The position numbers and the translations under genes were made by a program. Positions 37,698-46,321 of a stretch of DNA of 57,122 bases are shown here, piece after piece. This DNA comes from Candidatus Woesearchaeota archaeon. Lineage in GTDB: Archaea > Nanobdellota > Nanobdellia > Woesearchaeales > UBA10216. The first letter of the stretch is position 1; each line of letters starts with the position of its first letter. The notes below the pieces were generated by a model, which ran no database searches, was not told where the DNA came from, and saw only the letters and a program-made list of their open reading frames with translations. Where the stretch lies: the NCBI GenBank assembly GCA_016185705.1, contig JACPMZ010000008.1, positions 1 through 57,122 on the forward strand, in the 5' to 3' direction.

Positions 37698-40262
37698 TCA
37701 CCTGCACTCGATAGTTCTCTTTTCAGTTATGATTTTGTCAACTGCCACGTCATTTTCTGCAGCCCTTATTTTGTCTACTATCTGTGATTCATGCGCAAGC
37801 CCGATTTTAGTCGCAGGTGTTTGTTTCAGGAATTTGTCAAAGTATCCGAGCCCGTACCCTATCCTGTTTCCGCTGCTGTCAAACGCAATGCCCGGCACTA
37901 CTGCTATGTCTATTTCTTCCGGGCTGATTTCTTTTGTCTCTGCCGGTTCAGGTATTCCGTATGCGCCGGGCCTTAATTTTTCCAGTGACTCAAGCTGCGC
38001 AGCTATTATGCGCCTGTTTTCCTGGTCGGTGACTGGTATGGCTACTGACTTGCTTGCCAGCGCCTGCCTTATTGCTTCATCTGTATGCACTTCGCTGTTT
38101 ACTCCCATGTAGAACATGACGGTTTTTGCTTTCTCATACTCGTGCAGCTGCAGCAGTTTTTTTGTTATTTCGCTGCTGTTGCTTCTGACCTGCTCGCTGC
38201 TCAGTTTGTCTCTGAGCTGCCGCATTTTTTCTCTCAGCAGCGATTTTTCCTCTTCAATATTTATTACAAGTTCTTCTTCCATCCACAGGTGGCCCAGGCT
38301 TAGCGCCTGCAGTGATTCCGGATAGATTTTCCTTCCGGCTTCTGTTACCTGCTCAAACACTTTGTTCACGCTTTCCCCATCCAGCGGCACAGCTGCGGAA
38401 ACTTTGATGACCGGCCCTTCGTCCACTCCTTCAGTCACTATGTGCACTGTGGCTCGTGCTTCTGAGGCTTTGCAGTCTAGTGCTTTCTGGATGCATTCTT
38501 CCTTGATGCATCCTGCATACATTTTCTTGCCGTGGCTGCCTATAACCCTTAAATCTGCGGGGTGCACGTTCAGCGTCAGGTAATTGCCATATATTTCTGC
38601 TGTAACAATGCTCAGGTATCCGCACAGCGCCACGGCATCAATGTTGTGTTTTTTCAGCAGCTGCAGTGTTTCTTTGTCGTATTCTTTCCTTACTGCCATG
38701 TCGCTTCTGTCAGCGTTTCTTCTGCCGTAGTATTCCCTTATGTCGTTGCAATAATAGGGAATTCCGTATTCCTCAGCTATTTTTCTGGCGTTGCATTTGC
38801 TTTCGTCAGCCGTATCAGAGAATATCATTGCCACTTCATACGCTTTGTCCTGCTGCTGCAATATTCTTTGCAGCGTGCTTCCTCTGCCTGACATGAAGGC
38901 AGCCACTTTCATCAGCTCTGCTTTTGGCTTGTAGAGCTGTTTAATGGCGAAGCTGTTGGCATGCTCAACTCTTTTCTGTATCAGGGCTGCTGTTCCTATG
39001 TCCCGGCGGTGGTAAACGCTGCCATGCACTTTGCCTGCAGCTTCCTCGGCAATTCTTTCTGCTTCCTCTATGCTGTCCGCTATCCCTACAAATGCAACTC
39101 CTCTTGATTTTGTTGTGTATATCTGCGTGCCTCTTTCTTCAACAGATGCATAGTACACCAGCGCTTTTATTCCGTCTTTTTCGCATGATGGCACTGTGAT
39201 TATTCCTGTTTGCGGGTTGTCAGGGTATCCTTCCGGCACAACGTATTTGCATACGCTTGCTTTTTTGTGGAACTCAACGTTTATTTCTGCGAGCTTTCCG
39301 TCTGCTGCTGCTTTGCACATGTCTGCGAAATTTGTTTTCAGCAGCGGCAGAACGTTCATTGCTTCGGGGTCTCCGAACCTGGCGTTGTATTCCAGCAGCT
39401 TTATGCCTTCGCGTGTTTTCATAAAGCCGCCGTACATTACTCCCTTATATGGTCCGAGTCCGAGTTCCTGCTTCAGCGCTGCAGCTGCTTTTACTGTAAT
39501 TTCTTTCGCTTTTTCAACGTCTTCAGAAGTTAAGAACGGCAGCAGATGGTTTGCATCCGAATAGCTTCCCATGCCTCCTGTGTTTGGGCCTTCATCGTTC
39601 TCATATGCCCGTTTGTGGTCCTGCACAACCGGGAAGTGGACAAAGCTTGTTCCATCAGTCAGCGTCTGCAGACTGAACTCCTGCCCTTCCAGCTTCTCTT
39701 CAACGATGACTGCCGGATGCGTTTCCAGCACTTCGCTGCAGTATGCGAGCGCTTCTTCATTGCTGTGCAGGTGCTCTCCCATTACCTTGACTCCTTTTCC
39801 TCCTGTAAGCCCGTCTGGTTTTATTACATAGCTGTCCAGTTTTGTCAGGAATCCGAGAATCTCAATTTTGTTGCTGTTGTCAAATATTTTGAACTCCGGA
39901 TTTCCTTCTATGCCGTATTTCCGCAGCAGGTTGCGGGTGAATGCTTTGCTTGTTTCTAATTGCGCGAGTTCTTTTGTCGGCCCGACGCATGCTACGCCTG
40001 TTTTCTCCAGCTCATTTACCGCTCCTGCTGCCAGCGGCGCCTCAGGCCCTATTACCACAAGCTCAATATTGTATTTTGTGGCAAGTTCAACAGCGTTTGC
40101 TGTGTTCTCAAGCGGCCCTACTGCGTACCCTTTGGCTGCTCTCTTTATTCCGGGGTTGAGCATTGGCATGTACACATAAACTTCTGCGCCCCCGGCGACA
40201 AGCGCGTCTGCTATTGCGTGTTCCCTTGCCCCTCCGCCAATAACCATTACTCTCATTTTCAT
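37698..40262 (-). CDS. purD: Triple fusion: GAR synthetase, GAR transformylase, 5-formyl-THF cyclo-ligase
   Basis: 854 residues, three enzymes in one chain. Residues 1-~430 are PurD (VIGGGAREHAIADAL, GPEAPLAAGAVNELE, ATP-grasp KPDGLTGGKGVKVMG, EYNARFGDPEAM). Residues ~440-660 are a divergent PurN (VAAFMSGRGSTLQRIL, LNVHPADL, ATVHIVTEGVDEGPVI). Residues ~670-854 are 5-formyl-THF cyclo-ligase (EEKSLLREKMRQLRDKLS, FYMGVNSEVHTD, VVPGIAFDSSGNRIGYGLGYFDKFL). They catalyse steps 2 and 3 and recycle 5-formyl-THF. ATG at 40262 or 40256. An 80-bp repeat array lies in the upstream spacer. Confidence 0.92.
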   Translation of the reverse strand: MKMRVMVIGGGAREHAIADALVAGGAEVYVYMPMLNPGIKRAAKGYAVGPLENTANAVELATKYNIELVVIGPEAPLAAGAVNELEKTGVACVGPTKELAQLETSKAFTRNLLRKYGIEGNPEFKIFDNSNKIEILGFLTKLDSYVIKPDGLTGGKGVKVMGEHLHSNEEALAYCSEVLETHPAVIVEEKLEGQEFSLQTLTDGTSFVHFPVVQDHKRAYENDEGPNTGGMGSYSDANHLLPFLTSEDVEKAKEITVKAAAALKQELGLGPYKGVMYGGFMKTREGIKLLEYNARFGDPEAMNVLPLLKTNFADMCKAAADGKLAEINVEFHKKASVCKYVVPEGYPDNPQTGIITVPSCEKDGIKALVYYASVEERGTQIYTTKSRGVAFVGIADSIEEAERIAEEAAGKVHGSVYHRRDIGTAALIQKRVEHANSFAIKQLYKPKAELMKVAAFMSGRGSTLQRILQQQDKAYEVAMIFSDTADESKCNARKIAEEYGIPYYCNDIREYYGRRNADRSDMAVRKEYDKETLQLLKKHNIDAVALCGYLSIVTAEIYGNYLTLNVHPADLRVIGSHGKKMYAGCIKEECIQKALDCKASEARATVHIVTEGVDEGPVIKVSAAVPLDGESVNKVFEQVTEAGRKIYPESLQALSLGHLWMEEELVINIEEEKSLLREKMRQLRDKLSSEQVRSNSSEITKKLLQLHEYEKAKTVMFYMGVNSEVHTDEAIRQALASKSVAIPVTDQENRRIIAAQLESLEKLRPGAYGIPEPAETKEISPEEIDIAVVPGIAFDSSGNRIGYGLGYFDKFLKQTPATKIGLAHESQIVDKIRAAENDVAVDKIITEKRTIECR

Positions 40263-40311
40263 TGTTTCCTGTGCTTCTTTAGCATCAGCTCCATAGTGTC
40301 ATTATTCGGAA

Positions 40312-40410
40312 CTATTCCCCTTTCACCCACGCTTTTCCCCTGAACTGCTCTGCCACAAATTCCCGCAATTTTGTTTTTATTTCCTCAAATTTTGTTTCAG
40401 CGTCTTTCAT
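40312..40410 (-). CDS. Possible 32-residue open frame next to the repeat array
   Basis: KDAETKFEEIKTKLREFVAEQFRGKAWVKGE, a plausible amphipathic helix ending in a basic stretch. Its ATG lies in the last partial repeat unit, so the frame may be a gene relic behind which the array expanded. Weak support: no ribosome-binding site is clear. Confidence 0.3.
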   Translation of the reverse strand: MKDAETKFEEIKTKLREFVAEQFRGKAWVKGE

Positions 40411-40413
40411 TTT

Positions 40414-40653
40414 GCGCATCTCTCTCGATGGTCTTGCATATCGTAGCTTGTCAAAATGAAAGCTGCGAACGTTAGTGAGCATGCTTTCATTTTGCGCATC
40501 TCTCTTCTTGGTCCTGCATAGCATGGCATTTCAAAATGAAAGCTGCGAACGTTAGTGAGCATGCTTTCATTTTGCGCATTTCTCTTCATGGTCCTGCATA
40601 TCGTAGCTTGTCAAAATGAAAGCTGCGAACGTTAGTGAGCATGCTTTCATTTT
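40414..40653. repeat. 80-bp tandem repeat array, locus 1
   Basis: Three copies start with TCAAAATGAAAGCTGCGAAC at 40451, 40531 and 40611, exactly 80 bp apart, preceded by a partial unit from about 40414. Each contains the 12-bp inverted repeat CAAAATGAAAGC / GCTTTCATTTTG around a 20-nt loop in which TGC/GCA can also pair. The 36-nt segment joining units (CGCATTTCTCTTCATGGTCC..) varies at a few positions only. It fills the purF-purD spacer 40411-40763 together with about 110 bp of unremarkable AT-rich sequence. Confidence 0.85.
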
Positions 40654-40763
40654 GAACGATTCCATTTGTATGCTTTCTGAAGCTGCGACGATAGTGGGTA
40701 TTGCTTCTTCCTCTTTATGGCTTTCAAAAATTTTTAGGCAATTGGAAAAATTAAGGCATCATT

Positions 40764-42206
40764 TCAGCACTTCCCTGTTATTTGCGCGATGTGCTGCTCC
40801 CTTAATTCTGTGAGGGCTGCTGCATGCTTGGTTGATGTTGGGTAGTTCTTTGTTACGCAGGCTGTGCAGAGTTCCTTTGTTCCCAGTGCTTCGTGCAGCC
40901 CTTCAACGTCCATGTAGATAACCTTGTCTGCGCCTATTTCTTTTTCAATCTCTTCTATTGTTCTGCCGCTCGCAATCAGTTCTTCTGAGCGCTGGAAGTC
41001 TATCCCGTAATAGCAGGGGCTTATTATTGGAGGAAAGGTGCTTACAAAGTATACTTTGTTTGCTCCAGAGCCCTTCAGCAGCTTAACTATCCGCTTTGAT
41101 GTTGTGCCTCTTACTATGCTGTCGTCAACCACCACTATGTTTTTTCCCCTTATCACTGATTCTATTGGCTTCAGTTTAAGGTTGACAGCGTTTTCCCGCG
41201 TTTTTTGTATCGGCATGATGAATGTCCTTCCTATGTACCTGTTTTTTATCAGCCCTTCCTCCAGCGGCAATCCAAGCTCATTTGCCAGAGCGCTTGCTGC
41301 CGGCCTGCTCGTGTCAGGCACCGGCATTACCAAATCTGCCTGTAGCTCAGGCATTTCGCGTTTGATTTTCTGCGCCAAAAATTTTCCAAGCTTTTTCCTT
41401 ACGTCGTATACTGGTTTGCCTTCTATGACTGATTCCACTGTTGAGAAGTACACCCATTCAAATACGCATGGCGCTGCTTTTTCATATTCAAGCTGCCTGC
41501 TGTGAATCTCTCCAGTATTCTCTGCGAGCACAGCTTCTCCCGGCTTCAGGTCGCGGATGTTGGTGTAGCCCTGCATGCTCAAAGCAATGCTTTCTGAGGC
41601 AAACGCGTAGTTTTTTTTGCCATTCGCTTCTTTCTCGCCCATTGCCAGCGGCCTTATTCCGTTGGGGTCTTTGAATGCAAGTATTCCCTTGTTTGCAATT
41701 ACTGTTACGACCGCATATCCTCCGATTACTTCGTCGTACACCTTTTTTACCGCGCTGAATATTCCTTCTGTTCCGTTGCGCTTTTCGTATTCGTCAGCAA
41801 ATATCTGCAGCAGCACTTCTGCGTCAGAGTTTGAGGTTAAATAAACCCGTTCTTCCTTTAGTTTTTGCTTCAGCAGAGGGTAATTTACGACATTCCCGTT
41901 GAATGCCATCCCGATTCCGTCAGGCCTTTTTATGAAGAACGGCTGAACCTCCCTTCTGTCCCCTGTTCCGACAGTCGGGTAGCGGGTCTGCCCTATTCCA
42001 ATGTTTCCTTTCAGCTCTGCTATTCTGGCCTCAGTCAGGACTTCAGAAACCAGCCCGACGTCCTTAAGCCGGTATACTTCGCCGCTGGCTGTATCGCAGG
42101 TTGTTATGCCGCATGCGTCCTGGCCCCGGTGCTGGAGGTGCATCAGGCCCATGTATATCTCTGCTGCTGCCTGTTCGCTTCCGCTGACTGCAAAAATTCC
42201 GCACAA
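40764..42206 (-). CDS. purF: Amidophosphoribosyltransferase
   Basis: 480 residues; first step of purine synthesis (PRPP plus glutamine to phosphoribosylamine). The start is TTG at 42206: Cys2 of MCGIFAV must be the N-terminal nucleophile, and AGGGGGG precedes it by 8 nt. No propeptide. Ntn-hydrolase domain (LQHRGQDACGI, GQTRYPTVGTG) followed by a PRTase domain with PRPP loop NIVVVDDSIVRGTTSKRIV. Cysteines in ISPCYYGIDF and ELCTACVTKNYP match the Fe-S-type enzymes of Bacillus. TATA-like AAAAATATAAAATAG lies about 35-50 bp upstream. Confidence 0.95.
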   Translation of the reverse strand: MCGIFAVSGSEQAAAEIYMGLMHLQHRGQDACGITTCDTASGEVYRLKDVGLVSEVLTEARIAELKGNIGIGQTRYPTVGTGDRREVQPFFIKRPDGIGMAFNGNVVNYPLLKQKLKEERVYLTSNSDAEVLLQIFADEYEKRNGTEGIFSAVKKVYDEVIGGYAVVTVIANKGILAFKDPNGIRPLAMGEKEANGKKNYAFASESIALSMQGYTNIRDLKPGEAVLAENTGEIHSRQLEYEKAAPCVFEWVYFSTVESVIEGKPVYDVRKKLGKFLAQKIKREMPELQADLVMPVPDTSRPAASALANELGLPLEEGLIKNRYIGRTFIMPIQKTRENAVNLKLKPIESVIRGKNIVVVDDSIVRGTTSKRIVKLLKGSGANKVYFVSTFPPIISPCYYGIDFQRSEELIASGRTIEEIEKEIGADKVIYMDVEGLHEALGTKELCTACVTKNYPTSTKHAAALTELREQHIAQITGKC

Positions 42207-42437
42207 CTTCGCTGCCCCCCTGCAAAAAGGGTAAGAAGGCCTATTTTATATTTTTTGGGTCAGGCATATTGAAAGTCCGCCGCAGGAGAGTGGGAACGGG
42301 ACTATTTTCTGCATGTTCACTCTTGGCAAATTAGGTTCATTTCTGTCTTCCCATAAATCTAACCATATAGACGTATCGAGATAAAATTTCATGGACTAAA
42401 AATAAATCTGGGATTAATAAATTTACTTGTGGAGCAC

Positions 42438-42704
42438 TCAGATTATCCTTTCCCTGCTCCCCTTCTTCCTTAAGTGTATGACGTTTACAGGGCATATTTC
42501 TGCTGCTGCTTTCATTGCTTCAAAGTCTTCTTCGCTTATTTCAAGCTCGGCTGTGGTGTCTTCTTTCTCCCTGCTGCCGATCAGGTCTGCTTTTCCGTCC
42601 CTGTCATAATTCATCTTCCAGAACTTTGGAGAAGTGGCAGTGCATGCCCCTGCTCCTATGCAGTTGGGCCTGTCATACTCCACAACGTATTTTTTCTTTT
42701 CCAT
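42438..42704 (-). CDS. Single-cluster ferredoxin
   Basis: 88 residues. NCIGAGACTATSPKFW and EICPVNVIHLRKK give three cluster cysteines (C-x5-C ... CP), the pattern of 3Fe-4S or incomplete 4Fe-4S archaeal ferredoxins. The central DRDGKADLIG and the acidic segment are typical. Small soluble electron carrier. It lies upstream of purF but separated by its own spacer. The AACCTTTAAATAAC promoter is about 25 bp before the ATG, so it may be transcribed alone. Confidence 0.85.
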   Translation of the reverse strand: MEKKKYVVEYDRPNCIGAGACTATSPKFWKMNYDRDGKADLIGSREKEDTTAELEISEEDFEAMKAAAEICPVNVIHLRKKGSRERII

Positions 42705-42820
42705 GAATTCCGGTGTTTTTCAGTGTTATTTAAAGGTTGTTGAGGGCTGTGTTGGCAATCTCGCTTCAGCCGCTTCGCAAGTCAGCTGCCTTTTCATCTC
42801 AAAGGCCGTGTCCTAAGAGC

Positions 42821-42858
42821 CCATCCCCCCTTAACTTTTCAGGGAGGGGGAAAATCAA
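42821..42858. repeat. CT/AG hairpin element, partly degraded
   Basis: CCATCCCCCCTTAACTTTTCAG then GGAGGGGGAAAATCA. The inner CCCCCCTT / AGGGAGGGGG pairs, and the right outer arm matches the copy at 15889 but the left outer arm has decayed. Confidence 0.5.
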
Positions 42859-42887
42859 TCCCGCTGAAAGGAAGCAGTATCTTTTGA

Positions 42888-43898
42888 TTACTCTGCCTTC
42901 ACCGCTATCTTCCTGTTCTCCTCCTCGCTTATCATGTATCTTAGTGCAATCAGCAAAAATATGTTCCACGCGAATCCTGCGAGTGCTGTGAGCTGCTGCT
43001 GGTAGAAGGTGAAGAAGTGCGTCAGGAATATGGTTACCAGCACTGCGCGCTTGAACATTTTGTATGCTGCAATCCGCGACTGCCGCATTTTCCACAGTCC
43101 GAGCATGACGAATGCTGTTGAGAGCGCAGAGGAAGCCATTTCACCAAGTCTTATGATTGATGCTGATGGCAATGTGAAGCTGAGGTATGATGTGTATGCC
43201 AGCGCTGTTAATGAGTGTAAGATAAAAAACGTAAGCAAAGCTGCTGTGAACAGTTTTTGCTTGACAAGCTGCCTGTACAGGTTGTGGAAGAAGCGGTGCG
43301 TCTTTGCTATTGTGCCCGGCTCTTTTGATATTGGCTCCATTTTGTGCAGCATGCTTCTTATTGATTTCACCATCGGGTTTTTTTGGTCTGCCTGCTGCAG
43401 CAGTTCCAGTGCGCGTTGTTTTTCGTGGCCTTCAAGGTCGTTGTAGACTGCTTCTTTCGCATCTTGCACGGCGTTCATAAGGTATTCGTGTTCGCCCAGC
43501 TTAATCCTGCTGATGTTTTGCGACAGCAAATATATCAGCACGAAAATAAGATATATAACTGCTATTGCCGGCTGGAAAAAATAGTTGCTGTCGTTCGTCA
43601 CAAACTTTCCGAGCTCGTCTATGAATGTTCCGAAGCCGATTCCTCCAAGTATGGCAGCTGCTTTTGTCGCTGCCCTGCTTAGGAATATGAGCATCATCAG
43701 TATGGCTGCCATCATGAGCAGCCCGCCCCATAGCATGTGCGCTATGTGCAGCCCGTTGCCGCTCAGCGAGGGATATCCTGTTATGCTGAGGAAGAATCTT
43801 ATGGCAAGCATTGTAACAATTGCTGCCACAAGGAAGTTTTCTGTCAAATCCTCGGCATTCACGTTCCTCACAAGGAATTTGCTTTGCAGTATGCTCAT
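42888..43898 (-). CDS. Polytopic membrane protein of unknown function
   Basis: 336 residues from ATG 43898 (MSILQSKFLVRNVNAEDLTENF); a longer frame to 44000 has no ribosome-binding site. About seven to eight membrane helices. The conserved-looking segment HIAHMLWGGLLMMAAILMML..LGGIGFGTFIDELGKFVTNDSNYFFQP occupies TM2-TM4, with an Asp/Glu pair (FIDELGKF) in or at the membrane. A cytoplasmic helical loop follows (about residues 145-200). I recall similar proteins in bacteria annotated hypothetical. Its place between purF/ferredoxin and purH seems incidental. Confidence 0.65.
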   Translation of the reverse strand: MSILQSKFLVRNVNAEDLTENFLVAAIVTMLAIRFFLSITGYPSLSGNGLHIAHMLWGGLLMMAAILMMLIFLSRAATKAAAILGGIGFGTFIDELGKFVTNDSNYFFQPAIAVIYLIFVLIYLLSQNISRIKLGEHEYLMNAVQDAKEAVYNDLEGHEKQRALELLQQADQKNPMVKSIRSMLHKMEPISKEPGTIAKTHRFFHNLYRQLVKQKLFTAALLTFFILHSLTALAYTSYLSFTLPSASIIRLGEMASSALSTAFVMLGLWKMRQSRIAAYKMFKRAVLVTIFLTHFFTFYQQQLTALAGFAWNIFLLIALRYMISEEENRKIAVKAE

Positions 43899-44033
43899 GG
43901 CTCTGCATGCTATTGCAGGGTTAATATAGTTTTTGGAATCTCGGTAACGTAAAGCTAAGTGTGTTTTGCCATCACGCGGATTCTCTTTTAAGCCGCACAA
44001 ATATTTTTATACTTTAAATTATTCAGTCCTGCT

Positions 44034-44921
44034 ATGTCCATCTCATCTCAGTTATCCAGGCTAAAGGAAAATTGGCTGATAATTGTTCTGGTTTTGCTGG
44101 TTTTGTCATTTTCCAACTGCAGCGGCCTGTCCAGCCCCTTGGGTTTAGGCAATGGCTTTAGCCCCCAGCGGGCAGCGTATGACTATGCTGAGTCAGCCAT
44201 AGCTTCAGAGCGTTACATAGCCCCAACACCAAGCAGCGGCTTTGCTCCTGAAGTTGAGGTGCGGAAGATAATAAAAACAGCTTCCTTGTCTTCAGAGGTC
44301 AAAAAGGGCGCATTTACCAGTGCAGAATCGCAGCTGAAAAACATAATTCAATCCTCAGACTCTTTCCTGCTTGACCAAAGTGTTCGCGAGCTTGGAGAGC
44401 CCAGAAGCAAATACAAATCAGGTTCTTATAATATAAAAGTAGATACTGAAAAATATAACTCGGTAATCTCGCAGCTTAGGCAGATTGGTGAGATAACGTA
44501 TTTTTCTGAAACAGATACTGATGTTACGGCCCGGGTTGAGAATCTTGATGACAGGCTCGAAGCAGAGCGATCCCGGCTTCAGCGTTATCAGTCCATGTTT
44601 GATACCGCATCGCGCGTGGAGGATCAAATCACTTTAAACGATCGCATCTTTGAGCAGGAGCGAACTATTAAATATTTGGAGGAATCTCTAAGAAATATTG
44701 GCCAGCAAATAGATTATTCCTCGATATCCTTTACGCTTACCGAAAGGCAGTCTGATTACGCCAGCATCGCTTTTGTCAAGTTATCGCAGCTTGTGAAGAA
44801 CTTCGTTGGAAGCGTTAACAGCCTGCTTACGCTCTTTGTTGTTGTAGTGCCGTATGCCTTTGCAGCAGCAATTGCATGGTTTGGCTACAATCTTGTTAGG
44901 CGAAAAAAGAAGCAATCTTAA
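44034..44921 (+). CDS. DUF4349 family membrane protein
   Basis: 295 residues. N-terminal signal or anchor (WLIIVLVLLVLSFSNCSG, with a lipobox-like Cys). The DUF4349 region has KIIKTASLSSEVKKGAFTSAESQLKNIIQSS.., RSKYKSGSYNIKVDTEKYNSVISQLRQIGEI and a coiled coil around residues 165-230 (LDDRLEAERSRLQRYQSMFD). C-terminal helix (LLTLFVVVVPYAFAAAIAWFGY) and a basic tail. Found widely in bacteria and archaea; function unknown. TATA-like TTTTTATACTTTAAAT lies about 20-30 bp upstream. Convergent with purH, overlapping by 4 bp. Confidence 0.8.
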   Translation: MSISSQLSRLKENWLIIVLVLLVLSFSNCSGLSSPLGLGNGFSPQRAAYDYAESAIASERYIAPTPSSGFAPEVEVRKIIKTASLSSEVKKGAFTSAESQLKNIIQSSDSFLLDQSVRELGEPRSKYKSGSYNIKVDTEKYNSVISQLRQIGEITYFSETDTDVTARVENLDDRLEAERSRLQRYQSMFDTASRVEDQITLNDRIFEQERTIKYLEESLRNIGQQIDYSSISFTLTERQSDYASIAFVKLSQLVKNFVGSVNSLLTLFVVVVPYAFAAAIAWFGYNLVRRKKKQS

Positions 44922-46180
44922 TGCCTGAACACCCTTTTTCCTGTGAATGCCATGCTTATGCCGTATTCGTTGCACGCTTCTATGCTCTGGTAGTCCCGCG
45001 TTGAGCCGCCGGGCTGTATTATGCCTGCGATTTCTTCTTTGGCTGCCACGTCCACTGTGTCCCTGAACGGCAGGAAGCCGTCTGATGCAAGCACTGATCC
45101 CCTGAGGTCTGCCTTTTTTGCAGCCACTTCTTTCTCAATCTCCTTTTTTTTGGCAGCATCATTCAGCTCCCACAGCGGTATTCCGTATCGCTGGAAGCAG
45201 ATTTTGTCTGCTGCTTTCTTGTATGCCTTTATTATTGCAAGCTCAGTTGCTCCTACTCTGTCCTGTTCGCCTGCGCATATTGCTATTGTTTTTTTGTCTT
45301 TGGCAAACACCATTGAGTTTGATATCACGCCCTGCAGCACTTTCCATGCAAACATCATGTCTTCAGTTTCCTTTTCGCTTGGCATTCTGGCTTTGTACAG
45401 CTTTCCCTGATATTCAGCTTCTGCATTCGCTACCTCGTTGATTTCGTTGTCTGCTGACTGCTGCACCAGCAGGCCGCCGTCAATAAGCGCTTTGAATTCT
45501 ATTGTCCGCAGCTTTCTGTATTCGCTTAGCGCAGTAAGCTTGTTTATTCTTATCAGCCGCATGTTTTTTCTTGCAGTCAGCGTTTTGACTGCATAATTGT
45601 CGAATTCCGGCGCTGCCACAACTTCCAGGTAATTTTTTGCTATCTCCTCAGCTGTCTGCCAGTCAATTTTTTTGTTTACAACGAGGACTCCCCCAAATGC
45701 AGCAATTCTGTCTGCGTAATTTGCTTCAATGTACGCTTCCCTGATGTTTGGCCTGCTTGCCACTCCGCTGGGGTTTGAGTGCTTTATTATTGCTGCTGTC
45801 GGCTCGTCAAAATATTTCAGTATGTTCAGTGCTGCGTCAATGTCGCTCAGGTTGCTTTTGCTCAGGTGTTTGCCTGTTGCTGTCAGCTCCTCATTTCCAA
45901 TGTTGCTGATGAGTCCTTGGCCTGCGCTGATAAATTCGCAGTCTCCGAGCTTCAGGTTTCCTTCAGCCAGCTCGTACAGGGCAGCTTCCTGCCCCGGATT
46001 GTCGCCGTATCTTAGGCCTGTTTTCTGCCCATTAACGTCCCATTTTCTTTTTTTATAGCGGAGTTTTTGTTCTCCGAAAGAAATCGTTATTTCTTCCGGG
46101 AAATGGTCCGGCAGCACTTCTTTGTATGTTTTTTTTAGGTCTTTCATTTTTCTTTCCCGGTCTTGCTGCAGCGCTTTCAT
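44918..46180 (-). CDS. purH: AICAR transformylase (PurH C-terminal half as separate gene)
   Basis: 420 residues. Formylates AICAR with 10-formyl-THF (step 9). LRYGDNPGQEAALYE, catalytic IKHSNPSGVA (Lys-His), EANYADRIAAFGGVLVVN, CAGEQDRVGATELAI, GSVLASDGFLPFRDTVD and the terminal MAFTGKRVFRH are diagnostic. ATG 46180 is preceded by GGGGAGGG, which lies in the 3' arm of a CT/AG hairpin; ATG 46147 (MKDLKKTYK) is an alternative. In bacteria it is fused to IMP cyclohydrolase. Here the two are separate genes 141 bp apart. Confidence 0.93.
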   Translation of the reverse strand: MKALQQDRERKMKDLKKTYKEVLPDHFPEEITISFGEQKLRYKKRKWDVNGQKTGLRYGDNPGQEAALYELAEGNLKLGDCEFISAGQGLISNIGNEELTATGKHLSKSNLSDIDAALNILKYFDEPTAAIIKHSNPSGVASRPNIREAYIEANYADRIAAFGGVLVVNKKIDWQTAEEIAKNYLEVVAAPEFDNYAVKTLTARKNMRLIRINKLTALSEYRKLRTIEFKALIDGGLLVQQSADNEINEVANAEAEYQGKLYKARMPSEKETEDMMFAWKVLQGVISNSMVFAKDKKTIAICAGEQDRVGATELAIIKAYKKAADKICFQRYGIPLWELNDAAKKKEIEKEVAAKKADLRGSVLASDGFLPFRDTVDVAAKEEIAGIIQPGGSTRDYQSIEACNEYGISMAFTGKRVFRH

Positions 46181-46222
46181 TTTTCCCTCCCCTGCGAAGA
46201 TTAAGGGGGAAAGTGAATGCAG
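46164..46222. repeat. CT/AG hairpin overlapping the purH-C start
   Basis: CATTTTTCCCTCCCCT and AAGGGGGAAAGTGAATG, with outer GCTGCA/TGCAGC. On the mRNA the GGGGAGGG ribosome-binding site and the AUG of purH-C fall in the 3' arm, so folding would hide them. Confidence 0.55.
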
Positions 46223-46321
46223 CCGTGGATGTGTGCGTCGGTTGCTTTAATTTTATTGAAAACAGCGCAGGTTTAATGCCTCGTATTTTAGGGCGTGGTT
46301 ATCTCCGAGCGGCGAGTTTTG

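Noticed and set aside
40314-40650. Protein-coding frames read through the 80-bp repeats (e.g. MLCRTKKRDAQNESML..)
   Set aside because: They only translate the repeat and differ between units by frame; a tandem DNA repeat explains them.
40414-40653. CRISPR array in the purF-purD spacer
   Set aside because: The 80-bp period has near-identical repeats and near-identical 'spacers'; no variable spacers, and the same unit recurs at 46.9 kb. No cas genes in the window.
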